Assembly (NCBI GenBank): GCA_021811615.1
Contig: JAJZNW010000055.1
Span: 83,117 to 147,116 of the forward strand
Direction: 5' to 3'
Source of the DNA: Bacteroidota bacterium
GTDB taxonomy: Bacteria; Bacteroidota; Ignavibacteria; Kryptoniales; JAKASW01
Length of the DNA: 64,000 nucleotides
The position numbers were made by a program, and so were the translations under genes. Shown here piece after piece: positions 18,348 to 27,270 of this stretch (position 1 is its first letter; the number at the start of each line of letters is the position of its first letter). The notes below the pieces were generated by a model that was given only the letters and a program-made list of their open reading frames with translations, did not search any database and was not told where the DNA came from.

Positions 18348-20846
18348 CTAGCGGGCAATACTCTCGACCGTTGCCGGGCCATTTACTGGCCTCTCCGAAA
18401 TAATCTCAATCTCGGCACCTTTCAAGCCTTTGGAGGTGGCAATCAGGCGGATCGGGCCTGCACTCCGTCTCGATTTGACAACCGCAAGCGCGAGACCGTT
18501 GAATGCTTTTCGCTCAGGACTTTTCATCGGTGTGGTGTCGACAGGATTTCCATTATCGGTTCCATCCAACGTCCCTTCGCCTTCAACTTTGAAGTCGATG
18601 AGATTGTCCGCCGTTGGGACAACCCATCCATGTTTGTCCACAATTTCCACTTTGACATCCGCAATGTCTTCGGCATCGGCCTTGATCCTCGTTCTGTCAG
18701 CCGAAAGCCTGATTGCATAAGGTACGGATGTAGTGTGTATGATGTCAGTGACAGTTTTCCCGTGCCATTTGCCGACGGCCTCAATTGTTCCTGGCTCGTA
18801 AGGTACGCTCCACGAAAGATGAAGATCCGAAGTCGTGGGGTATACGTACGGATGTGCATATTTGTCCCAGGCACCCGCATGCCCCTGCTGTGGAAACACG
18901 TATGATTCCATTCCGAACGGTTTGCCGTCCAGGTAGAGCTGCACGCTGTCGCAGTTAGTATAGGCGATGACTGGAATGACCTGGCCTTCGTGTCCCTTCC
19001 AGTTCCAATGAGGAAGCAGATGGAGCACCGGTTTGTCGGTCCATTGACTTTGATAAAAGTAATAGCTGTCCTTCGGGAAGCCGCACAGATCTATCACGCC
19101 GAAGCTCGAGCTCTTGGCAGGCCACTCCGCCTCGCCGAGGTAGTCGATACCGGTCCACATGAAATCGCCAATGACATAATCATGGATCGCTTCGAATTCC
19201 CACAGCTGCTCGGCCTCGATCATGTTTGTCGTGTAATTCAGGTAGCTCATGAACGGGCTCGATAGTGTGTCCCATGGCATTTCGTAATATCCCCTGATGC
19301 TTGGGATCGATGTGCATTCCGTACCGATCATTTTCCAATTGGGGTGATTGTGCCTGTCGATGCTGTAATAGAGTTCTCTACGCTTCCCCCAGCGGTCCAC
19401 GTAATTATATCCGACTATGTCTTCTGTATTGAGAAAAGAGAGTTTAGCGGGATACGTCGGGTCGGCGATATGATCGCTGGCAACTGTAACCGGCCTCGTC
19501 GGATCCTCCCTGTGAAAAGTGTCGATCAGCTCCTTCAGTACGGCAGTCCCGGAATCCGAACCCTGTTCGAGAACTTCGTTGCCCGCACTCCATAAGACGA
19601 TACTCGGATGATTCCGGTCGCGCCTGATCATGGAGAGCAGATCTGATTTCCAGTTCTTTTTGAAATAGATATGATATCCATACTTGACCTGGCTCTTAGG
19701 GATTGCCCATTCATCGAAAGCTTCGTCCATCACCAGGAACCCCATCTTGTCGCAAAGTTTGAGAAATTCCGGCGTCGGAGGATTATGCGCTGCACGGATT
19801 GCATTGCAGCCCATCGCCTTGAGAAGCTTCAGCCGCCTCACCCATGCTTGCACAGGTACCGCGACTCCGAGACAGCCAGCGTCGGGATGAAGGCATACGC
19901 CATGCATCTTCACATGCTTTCCATTCAGGAAAAAACCCTTGTTGACATCATAACGTATGCTTCGGATTCCAAAAGGAGATGTGAGGCTGTCTATGACTTT
20001 CGTCCCGTCGAGCAGTATCGATTTCATCCTGTACATAGAAGGGCTCTCTATCGACCAGAGCGAAGGTGAAGACACGTTCAAAGTCTGTTCGACTTTAGTT
20101 CGTCCCAACTGTACTAATGAGACCGGAGTCTCGATCGATGTCACAACTTCGCCGGAACTGTTCACGATAGACGAACGCAGCTCGATATTCTCGGCTGAAG
20201 TAAATCGATTGTCAATCGTAGTCTGAACTCTAACTGTAGCGGAGGCAGAATCGACATCCGGCGTCGTGATATATGTCCCCCACTGGGCAATGTGGACCGG
20301 ACCGGTAATATTGAGCCAAACGTTGCGGTAGATTCCGGATCCGGAATACCACCGGCTGTTCGGCTGAAGGGAGTTGTCGACTCTTACCGCGATCACGTTT
20401 TCTCCCCGCCTGATATACTGTGTAAGATCGTAATAGAAACTCGTGTAGCCGTACGGATGATTGCCGAGAAAGTGTCCGTTGATCCAGACGTCGCTGTTCA
20501 TGTAAACACCCTCGAACTCTATCCAGCAATCGTCGCCTTTGTGAAATGTCGGAAGGACAAAATGATTTCGATACCAACCGATCCCAGTAGGAAGGTAACC
20601 GCCTGCTCCCCCGGTCGCCGCGTTCTTGTCGAACTTCCCCTCTATGCTCCAGTCGTAAGGTATGTCGACCGTCTGCCACTTGCTGTCGTTAAATGCGGGC
20701 GCCTCTGCCCCCTTGACGTCGGCATGAATGAATTTCCAGTCGTAGTCCATCAAGAGGTGCTGGCGGACTGGTATGACGCCGCAGATTCCTCGTACAGCCG
20801 ACAGTTCGAACAATGCCAATGCCAGGATCGGTATCAACTTTTTCAT
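18348..20846 (-). CDS. Glycoside hydrolase family 2 beta-galactosidase (second copy)
   Basis: An 832-residue secreted GH2 protein: signal peptide MKKLIPILALALFELSAVRG, sugar-binding domain (GWYRNHFVLP, GIYRNVWL), Ig-like domain, catalytic barrel with acid/base Glu 424 (LWSAGNEVLEQG) and nucleophile Glu 510 (MIGTECTS), then C-terminal Ig-like domains. It shares the domain order and many segments (HNPPTPEFL, FGVIDLCGFPK, YYFYQS) with the other GH2 protein but is clearly divergent, so the two probably differ in linkage or chain-length preference. No type IX tail is present. It is the first gene after a terminator, so a promoter may lie at about 20850-20970, but I could not identify it. Confidence 0.92.
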   Translation of the reverse strand: MKKLIPILALALFELSAVRGICGVIPVRQHLLMDYDWKFIHADVKGAEAPAFNDSKWQTVDIPYDWSIEGKFDKNAATGGAGGYLPTGIGWYRNHFVLPTFHKGDDCWIEFEGVYMNSDVWINGHFLGNHPYGYTSFYYDLTQYIRRGENVIAVRVDNSLQPNSRWYSGSGIYRNVWLNITGPVHIAQWGTYITTPDVDSASATVRVQTTIDNRFTSAENIELRSSIVNSSGEVVTSIETPVSLVQLGRTKVEQTLNVSSPSLWSIESPSMYRMKSILLDGTKVIDSLTSPFGIRSIRYDVNKGFFLNGKHVKMHGVCLHPDAGCLGVAVPVQAWVRRLKLLKAMGCNAIRAAHNPPTPEFLKLCDKMGFLVMDEAFDEWAIPKSQVKYGYHIYFKKNWKSDLLSMIRRDRNHPSIVLWSAGNEVLEQGSDSGTAVLKELIDTFHREDPTRPVTVASDHIADPTYPAKLSFLNTEDIVGYNYVDRWGKRRELYYSIDRHNHPNWKMIGTECTSIPSIRGYYEMPWDTLSSPFMSYLNYTTNMIEAEQLWEFEAIHDYVIGDFMWTGIDYLGEAEWPAKSSSFGVIDLCGFPKDSYYFYQSQWTDKPVLHLLPHWNWKGHEGQVIPVIAYTNCDSVQLYLDGKPFGMESYVFPQQGHAGAWDKYAHPYVYPTTSDLHLSWSVPYEPGTIEAVGKWHGKTVTDIIHTTSVPYAIRLSADRTRIKADAEDIADVKVEIVDKHGWVVPTADNLIDFKVEGEGTLDGTDNGNPVDTTPMKSPERKAFNGLALAVVKSRRSAGPIRLIATSKGLKGAEIEIISERPVNGPATVESIAR

Positions 20847-20971
20847 ATGGGTTCCGCTTTCGCCCGACTGCTGCTTTTCTGAGTGAAGTGATCTTTCAAC
20901 GTAAGATGTGCCCCGTTGACTTTCGTTCCGATTATTGGATGTCCGACAGACAACTACGTTTTGAAAAGGAA

Positions 20972-21001
20972 CCGCCTGCAGCCGGTGAGGACCGCAGGCG
21001 G
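20972..21001 (-). terminator. Rho-independent terminator after the beta-helix gene
   Basis: The inverted repeat CCGCCTGC / GCAGGCGG encloses a 14-base loop and is followed on the minus strand by TTCCTTTTC. It starts 12 bases past the stop codon of the type IX-secreted beta-helix gene. It probably ends or weakens the TonB receptor/beta-helix transcript before the GH2-GH53-GH2 genes. Confidence 0.7.
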
Positions 21002-21012
21002 AACCAGAGTTG

Positions 21013-22761
21013 TTACTTAAGGAGAAGCATCTTTTTGGTTATTTCGTTTGTTCCCTGGCGAAGGGTATAGAAATAAACTCCACTGGCAAACCTATCCATA
21101 CTGACATTGTAGGTGTACTCGCCGGCTGGTTTATATCCCTGGTCGACTACCTGGACGACCTGCCCGAGAACGTTGTAAACAGTCAGGCTCATCACTCCTG
21201 CGTGCGCCAGACTAACCTTTATGTCCGTTGTCGGGTTGAATGGGTTGGGATAGTTCTGGCTTAGGGAGAACTTTGCGGGTACCTGTGGTCCGACAGTCTT
21301 TACCGCGTTGACCTTACCTTCTTCCCAAAGCTTGAGCTGCGCCGGGAACCAATTGAGATCGCCCAAAGAAAACCCATCGGAACCGACCAGGTTGGCTGTA
21401 TAGGCAAGATTCTCCGGAACCGGGTAGCCCTGCTTGGAGGCCCAGTCCTGAGGCACATTCGGCCATGAGGATGTCAGCGAAGGAGGATCCGAAAGCGGAT
21501 ACACATATGGGCGGAAACCGTTGGCAGATCCGCCGTGAGCCCAAACGGTGTCGACAAAAGCTGCCATGTTGCCTGCGGCCAGCTGTACGAGAGCAGAGTT
21601 GAAGCCGGGATCCACGCTGTCATTGTTTGCCACGTCGACGTATGGCCAGATAGTCTTGTTGGTCAGCATGCTGGCTGGATATGCACTTATGAAATCGGGC
21701 GGACGAAGCGGAACATATGGCGTATCTATCTTGGCAGAATTCAGATTGTTCCAGTTGTCCGTTATCTGACTCGGCCAGAAGTAAGCGTTGTTCGTGATCG
21801 TAATGTGCCTGTCTGCCTCCGTTAGGTTGTAGGGGGACGAATTGAGAGTTGTCAACGAATCCAAGAGAATCAAACCCGATCCCCAACCGCCGGCAGTGGG
21901 ATTCCACGCTACAGGATAGGCCGCCGCAGAGACGCCGTAGAAGATGTTGTTCTTTATCGTCGCGTTGGTCATCTGTCCCATATCGAATACTCCACCCTGA
22001 CCGGAGAGGAAAATGGTGTTGTGTTCGAAATCGAGGTACTTGCAACCGAAGCCTGAAGAACCGAGGACGTATCCACCGGTCAGGAAGAAGGTGTTATTTA
22101 CGAACTTCGCGGTGTCGCAGGGGTACGTTCCGGGATCAACCCACGCGAACCCGGGATTCTGCGGATTGTCGTCCTGGTTATTCCTGAACTCGCAGTTGGT
22201 GATGAAGAAACTTTCGTAATCATGATTGTAGGTGTCGACGATATTCGGTGTCCCGGCGCCAGAAATGTTTTCAAAAATGCAGTGGTCGAAGATATACACA
22301 TCGCTGTCACCGACCGGTTCGGCGAATCGTCCGGTAAACGAAACGCTATCGGTGCGTGTACCGAGGAAGTAAATCCCTTTCAGCATCAGCGTGTCGTTTC
22401 CCTGTGGATTGAAGAAATAACCGATTGAGCTGTTGTCCTGTGCTATCGAGGGAGCGACCACGGGAGGATGTCCAGTCGTGGGATTGATGTAGCCCACGAC
22501 TGTGATGTTTCCCTTCGCGGATACGGGAGCGGTCATGTAGTAGACGGTATCCAGACTGCCGGTCGGTTTAAGCAAGAATACCGTGTTGGGTTTAACGAAA
22601 CCGGTCGAGGTTGTATCAGCGTTGATGACGTTGTTGATATTCCCGGGGGGTAATGGCGATACGACAACAGTATCAGCACTTTGCGCGGCAAACGATGCCG
22701 ATGGCGCAGCTACAAGTGACGCGACAGCGACCAGGAGCAGCGACATAATAGCTGATTTCAT
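21013..22761 (-). CDS. Secreted right-handed beta-helix protein with type IX tail
   Basis: A 582-residue protein starting MKSAIMSLLLVAVASLVAAPSASFA (signal peptide; AAGGA upstream; the track's longer start is unsupported). The middle holds repeated short strands rich in Asn and Asp (DHCIFENISG, ITNCEFRNN, VNNTFFLTGG, HNTIFLSG, TIKNNIFYG) typical of parallel beta-helix folds of the pectate-lyase superfamily. I see no obvious catalytic set. The C-terminus is a type IX sorting domain (YPNPFNPTTDI ... KKMLLLK). It follows the TonB receptor by 172 bases and has a paralogue in the same position behind the second receptor. It is likely a surface glycan-binding or lyase protein working with the receptor; the function is inferred from context only. 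Confidence 0.8.
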   Translation of the reverse strand: MKSAIMSLLLVAVASLVAAPSASFAAQSADTVVVSPLPPGNINNVINADTTSTGFVKPNTVFLLKPTGSLDTVYYMTAPVSAKGNITVVGYINPTTGHPPVVAPSIAQDNSSIGYFFNPQGNDTLMLKGIYFLGTRTDSVSFTGRFAEPVGDSDVYIFDHCIFENISGAGTPNIVDTYNHDYESFFITNCEFRNNQDDNPQNPGFAWVDPGTYPCDTAKFVNNTFFLTGGYVLGSSGFGCKYLDFEHNTIFLSGQGGVFDMGQMTNATIKNNIFYGVSAAAYPVAWNPTAGGWGSGLILLDSLTTLNSSPYNLTEADRHITITNNAYFWPSQITDNWNNLNSAKIDTPYVPLRPPDFISAYPASMLTNKTIWPYVDVANNDSVDPGFNSALVQLAAGNMAAFVDTVWAHGGSANGFRPYVYPLSDPPSLTSSWPNVPQDWASKQGYPVPENLAYTANLVGSDGFSLGDLNWFPAQLKLWEEGKVNAVKTVGPQVPAKFSLSQNYPNPFNPTTDIKVSLAHAGVMSLTVYNVLGQVVQVVDQGYKPAGEYTYNVSMDRFASGVYFYTLRQGTNEITKKMLLLK

Positions 22762-22933
22762 GATCAAGCATCCTTTCTTTGTTTTTTTTGATTTGAACAG
22801 AAACTTTCCGATGGTGTTCGACGAAACAGCTGCCGGCATAGTATTCTGTGTCCAGGCTGGCCGGCGAACGGGACTTATACCAATCTCAATCTCATGGGGC
22901 TCTTTCCTCCTCTTTGAGTTTGCCTTCATTTGA

Positions 22934-25900
22934 TCATTCCAATACCCAGCGAATGCCCAAGTCCGCGGTGAGGCCATAGTCGGACTCCGACTGAGGAAAT
23001 CCCGACCCCCTCACTACATAAACATCGTTTGCACTGTTGAGATTGTAGAGGTCGAGATAAACTTGAGCGTCGGTCCATGGCAACCCCTGTTTAACCGAAA
23101 TGTCCCAGCGAAGGTATGTCGCCTTATCCACACGAAGTGAGTTATAGAAATCCGTTTGATTGTACACTTCAGACTGGTATATCATCGAAGCCAGTATCGA
23201 AAACCGGCCGTAGTCATATCCGATTGAAAGGTTGGCAATGTCGTTGGGCTGTTGAATCAGTCTGTCCGTATAGGTTGTGTCGACATGGATGACAGGGAAT
23301 GGATAGACGGGCGAATGTTCCGTGACGCTGTAAGGGTACTTAGCGCTCGAGAATATGTGCGTGAAGTTGACATTCAGCACCAAGCCGCTTAAAGGCCCGG
23401 GCAGATACCAGAAATGGGTCTGCCACTCAGCTTCGATACCCCAGAGGTTTACCGGGTACGGATTGTTGATGTAAGTCGTTAGAGAGAACGTCTTCGTATT
23501 GGCCGGCACTCCGGGATAGAGCGAAGGATTGGAGATGTAAGTCTGCTGGCTGAACATAAGGTTATCGATCCTCTTCAGGAACGGATCGACGGCCAGCAAG
23601 CCTATGGTATTGTCGTAAGCTGCGACCTGGAGATCGTAGTTGTGAGAGAACGCCGGACTCAGAGCATAGTTGTTCCAGACGACATAATGTCCGCTGTTGC
23701 TGGAGACATCCAGCCTCGGGGTGATTTGGTAGTAGTTCGGATATGCGAGCGTATTGGTGTACGAACCCCGGATGCTCAGCCAGACGAACGGGTCGTATTT
23801 CACATTGATGTCCGGGAGGAGATACCCATGGTATTCGTCTTTGGTTACCCATGTATGAGGGAGGGTACGCGGATAAGGATTAGTGGCGTCGGCATTGCCG
23901 ATGAATTGCGGCGCGGTATACGAAGTCTTGAGACCCTGGTACCGCGCACCCCCGACGACTGTGACCTGAGGCCCGAGGTTGATTGTCGCCATTAGATATT
24001 CGGCGCTTCTGAATTCGTTACCGTAGTAATCGCTCGCTAGACTGCCGTATACATCCGGGATATAATCAGGGACGGTTTCCGGAGTCGCCGTCTGTGCGCC
24101 CAGGACTTTCAATTCAGAGATGATTGTGCTCAGAGGACCCATTCCTACGCCTGAAAACATGGCGTAGTCGCCGTTGAGAAACTTGCCGTAATTCATGTTC
24201 GGATTATAGAACCCGGCGAGCGGAAAGCTTGTCGAGGCGGTGGCATTCGTGTCGATATTGTAAGGAGGCTGCGCCAACCAGGGAAGCGCGCGGACTAACT
24301 GGTTCCGGCGTCCCGAGGCGTAACCGCCGTACAGGCTGCCATATCCGTCTTCGAAATTATAGTACCGCGTAGTGTACCTGTACATCGCTCCTGCTTTCAA
24401 CGCGACAGAAATTTCGCCGGACAGATTGAAATGCCTTTCGAGATCGATGGATCCCTGAGTATCGTTCTGCTTGTTATAGCTGCGCCATGTGGAATTGCCC
24501 GCCCAATACATGCTGTTCAGGTCTATGAGCTTCTGGGCCGCGCTCGCAATCTGGATGGGGTTCATATTATCGGGAATGTTGCTAGTGCCTGCCGACAGCT
24601 GCTGGAAAGTAACGTTCCAGGCATTCGGGGTAAGATTGTCAGAGTACGCGTTGGAAAGCTTCACGTCCACTTTTATGGAACTAAGTATCTGCTCGTATTG
24701 CAGGATGTCCGTCACCAGATTGATGGAATTGGATGAGAATTGAGTGCCGAAAAGTATATCATTACCGTAATTGGCAAGGTCGTAAGTCTGACTGTGAGTA
24801 TCTGTCGTTTGGTTACCGTGGCTGATCAAATTCACTAATTCGATTTTCCCGTTCGGCAATCTATAGTCAAGTGTCAATGTACCATCATATCTTTGTTCCA
24901 CTGAAGGGGCAAACGAGAGATTCAGGCTCCCGAGTACTATGGAGTCCGGCACGTCCTGTTTATTCGGCTGGTAATAAGATCCACCAAGCTGGTCGGACGT
25001 CAGAGTCTGTCTTTGTGCAATACCCTGGACAAATACACCGAAGCGGTTATTGAAGAAGCGTTTCTCGACGCTGGCGACGAACTTATAATCGTCGTAGGAG
25101 CTCATGAGATTGTTATAAGCCCCCTGCGCAAGGATGGAAACCCTTGGGGCGCCGGTTGGTGTGGCCTGCGCCTCCCTCAGATTGAAATTTACCGTGCCTC
25201 CGAGAACGGCGGCGTCCATATCGGGGGTGACCGTTTTGTATACTTCGATTCCCTGAAGTGAATTCGATGAGATCATGCTGACGTCCACTGCCCGGCCACC
25301 GGGCGTGTTCGAAGGGGTTGAATAAGCGCCGCCTGCAGTGATGGTTCCGCCGAAATTGGCAGGCATCTGCACACCGTCGATGGTGATTTGATTGTACTGC
25401 GGCTGAAGCCCGCGTATCACGATCTGTGTGGCCTCCCCGCCGTTTCTGATCAATGAAATTCCCGGCAGACGACCCACTGATTCGGCCGCGTTCGCATCGG
25501 GAAGGGCTTGTATCCTTGCGGATGATACCACATTAACCTCGTTGTTGGAGGTGAGTTGCTGGTTGATGGCCGCGTTCTGTCCGCTCGCCTGAGCCGTCAC
25601 CACGACCTCTTTGGTGCTAACGCCTACAGCCTCAAGCTTCAAGTCCTTGGTAAGATGCTCGTTGTCTTTGATGTCGATCTTCTCCGAAAGCGATCTGTAA
25701 CCGATATAGGATGCCTTCAGGGTGTATGAACCGGCGGGAATGTTGGAAATAATATAATGTCCGTCCAGGCCCGTCGCCGCACCCATGGATGTCCCTGCAA
25801 GCTGAACGGTGACACCAGGAAGCGGGTCTCCAGTGGCAGCGTCTGTCGCTCTACCTTCGATCCTTCCCGTGGCGCTCCACGACAACCCAGACGTCAGCAA

Positions 25901-25942
25901 AACGAAAAAGATGGCGCAGAGAACAGTATTTGTTTTCATCAT
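22934..25942 (-). CDS. TonB-dependent outer-membrane receptor (galactan locus)
   Basis: About 1000 residues: signal peptide (TVLCAIFFVLLTSGLSWS), a carboxypeptidase-regulatory-like domain (GRIEGRATDAATGDPLPGV), a plug domain (LPDANAAESVGRLPGI, IVIRGLQPQYNQITIDGV) and a large C-terminal beta barrel ending in GIRWVLE. It should import oligosaccharides across the outer membrane using TonB energy. It lacks the N-terminal STN domain of the second receptor here, so control by a sigma/anti-sigma pair is unlikely; LacI-type operator sites upstream fit better. No SusD homologue is adjacent; a beta-helix protein takes that place. ATG 25942 is chosen (GGAGG 11 bases upstream); ATG 25960 is the alternative. 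Confidence 0.92.
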   Translation of the reverse strand: MMKTNTVLCAIFFVLLTSGLSWSATGRIEGRATDAATGDPLPGVTVQLAGTSMGAATGLDGHYIISNIPAGSYTLKASYIGYRSLSEKIDIKDNEHLTKDLKLEAVGVSTKEVVVTAQASGQNAAINQQLTSNNEVNVVSSARIQALPDANAAESVGRLPGISLIRNGGEATQIVIRGLQPQYNQITIDGVQMPANFGGTITAGGAYSTPSNTPGGRAVDVSMISSNSLQGIEVYKTVTPDMDAAVLGGTVNFNLREAQATPTGAPRVSILAQGAYNNLMSSYDDYKFVASVEKRFFNNRFGVFVQGIAQRQTLTSDQLGGSYYQPNKQDVPDSIVLGSLNLSFAPSVEQRYDGTLTLDYRLPNGKIELVNLISHGNQTTDTHSQTYDLANYGNDILFGTQFSSNSINLVTDILQYEQILSSIKVDVKLSNAYSDNLTPNAWNVTFQQLSAGTSNIPDNMNPIQIASAAQKLIDLNSMYWAGNSTWRSYNKQNDTQGSIDLERHFNLSGEISVALKAGAMYRYTTRYYNFEDGYGSLYGGYASGRRNQLVRALPWLAQPPYNIDTNATASTSFPLAGFYNPNMNYGKFLNGDYAMFSGVGMGPLSTIISELKVLGAQTATPETVPDYIPDVYGSLASDYYGNEFRSAEYLMATINLGPQVTVVGGARYQGLKTSYTAPQFIGNADATNPYPRTLPHTWVTKDEYHGYLLPDINVKYDPFVWLSIRGSYTNTLAYPNYYQITPRLDVSSNSGHYVVWNNYALSPAFSHNYDLQVAAYDNTIGLLAVDPFLKRIDNLMFSQQTYISNPSLYPGVPANTKTFSLTTYINNPYPVNLWGIEAEWQTHFWYLPGPLSGLVLNVNFTHIFSSAKYPYSVTEHSPVYPFPVIHVDTTYTDRLIQQPNDIANLSIGYDYGRFSILASMIYQSEVYNQTDFYNSLRVDKATYLRWDISVKQGLPWTDAQVYLDLYNLNSANDVYVVRGSGFPQSESDYGLTADLGIRWVLE

Positions 25943-26330
25943 ATTGATACTTACCTCCATCCTATGGTTGAGATATACATGCTGTTATGCTTCGGTTTGC
26001 TTTGAGAAGTGCTCGAAAAGCCGTCACATCATTTTTGAGACCTGCGATGAAAGGTCTGGCAACTCTGATAAGCTCAAACACTGTCGACACTCTTTGAGGT
26101 ATCGGTTCAATCAAGAAAGGAGAATTCCGCGACAGGAATTCGTGATTTTCGTTCCATGATCGGTAGAAGGCGAGAGTGAGATGGTCTCCTCCCAATCGAT
26201 GGGCGGCGAAAACAATGCGTGTGGATATTGCAATCGACAGCGGAGGCGACTTAGGCCTGGCGAGAAGGAACGCAAGCAAGCTGGCGCCAGAATCTCCTTC
26301 GCGTCCACTCCCAACCGCCGAACCGGTGGT

Positions 26331-26383
26331 GTTAGCGCTAACAAAGATCCGCCAAAAAAGTCAACCCGGTACGTCAATGTCAA
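26331..26383 (-). promoter_or_regulatory. LacI-type operator and weak promoter upstream of TonB receptor
   Basis: The perfect palindrome GTTAGCGCTAAC (26331-26342) lies about 390 bases upstream of the receptor. On the minus strand TTGACA (26378-26383) lies 35 bases upstream of the palindrome, against 33 at the two sister sites. The best -10 at 17-base spacing is only CTTTTT, so the promoter part is uncertain. The palindrome centre (AGCGCT) and length are of the kind bound by LacI/GalR-family repressors. Confidence 0.6.
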
Positions 26384-27096
26384 CCTCTCCCGGCATGATT
26401 GAACATGGGTTCAAATAGTGGAGACCTGAGTTCACTTGCGCCACCGTCGGACATATCCAACCGATGAAGGCTCCTGATACCACCTCTCGTGTTTCTACAG
26501 ATTCCAATTGATTCTCCGCCGATCCCGTATCAGCATCCGGCTGATTTCCTTCAAACAATGTGGCCGCTAAGTTGGCGTCCCGCTCGCCGCAAATAGTCCG
26601 GCATAGCTTCGCCATCTCGGTCCCATAACTAAAATCCCGGACCACCCATCCGGTCCTCCAGCAACATCAAACTGGACTACTCGATAACGAAAATGCGACC
26701 TGCAAACTCGGTCACTGCTTCAAATGTAAATTCGCGCCGTGCTATTCCCTGGGGCACGCGAGACTGTTTCCAATCATCCAAAGAACGATCAGCTTGACCG
26801 CATCACCGGTCATCACGAGGGAAAAGGCCGTCGGATTCGGATAGAGTTATTTCTTAAATATGAAGCTTTAAATAGGATTACTATTCTTTTGAACTGGAAA
26901 GGTTTAGATGGGTGAAGGATCGAAGCGGTTGCAGTCTCGTTGCAGGCATGCGGTTTACTTCCCGCAGTGCGGCAACCGTTCGCTGCGGAGGCGGTATTCT
27001 GACATTGTGCCGGTGCTTGAGGTACCGGACCGAGAATAACAACCGTCAAATGCTCCTCCCTATTGGTATACGATCCTTAGGTCATCGCTAATCTCT

Positions 27097-27147
27097 GTTA
27101 GCGCTAACATGCAGCCGTAAGATAACCGCCGCTGAATACAATGTCAA
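27097..27147 (-). promoter_or_regulatory. Sigma70-like promoter with LacI-type operator
   Basis: On the minus strand TTGACA (27142-27147), a 17-base spacer and TATCTT (27119-27124) form a good promoter. Ten bases after the -10 comes the palindrome GTTAGCGCTAAC (27097-27108), placed over the expected start of transcription. An extra half site CGCTAA (27086-27091) follows. This geometry is classic for repression by a LacI-family protein. The transcript would run toward the TonB receptor over a leader of about 1.1 kb. Confidence 0.75.
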
Positions 27148-27270
27148 GCAAAATGAGTGCGAATAATTCGTCAATGAATTCCTGGTTCCGCGCCTGCCGG
27201 ACTCTTGTTCCATTCTGCGTCTCCAAATCGCGCCATTTCAGGCCGGGCTCGTGTTTTACGACGAAACGCC

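Larger units (their letters stand above)
25943..27270. other. Long intergenic region with two operator/promoter units
   Basis: About 1330 bases with no recognised gene between the TonB receptor and the second GH53 gene. It holds two copies of GTTAGCGCTAAC and at least one strong promoter (annotated separately), both reading toward the receptor. Short minus-strand frames (26361-26645; 26813-27049) show no family features, but the latter starts with TTG behind GGGAGGA and lies directly downstream of the promoter. A decayed gene, a small peptide or a regulatory leader are all possible. Confidence 0.5.

Noticed and set aside
22875-22895. Six-codon leader-peptide-like frame (MRLRLV) before the first beta-helix gene, with AGGAGG ten bases upstream
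   Set aside because: Too short to judge, no paired hairpins for attenuation seen, and no counterpart before the second beta-helix gene.
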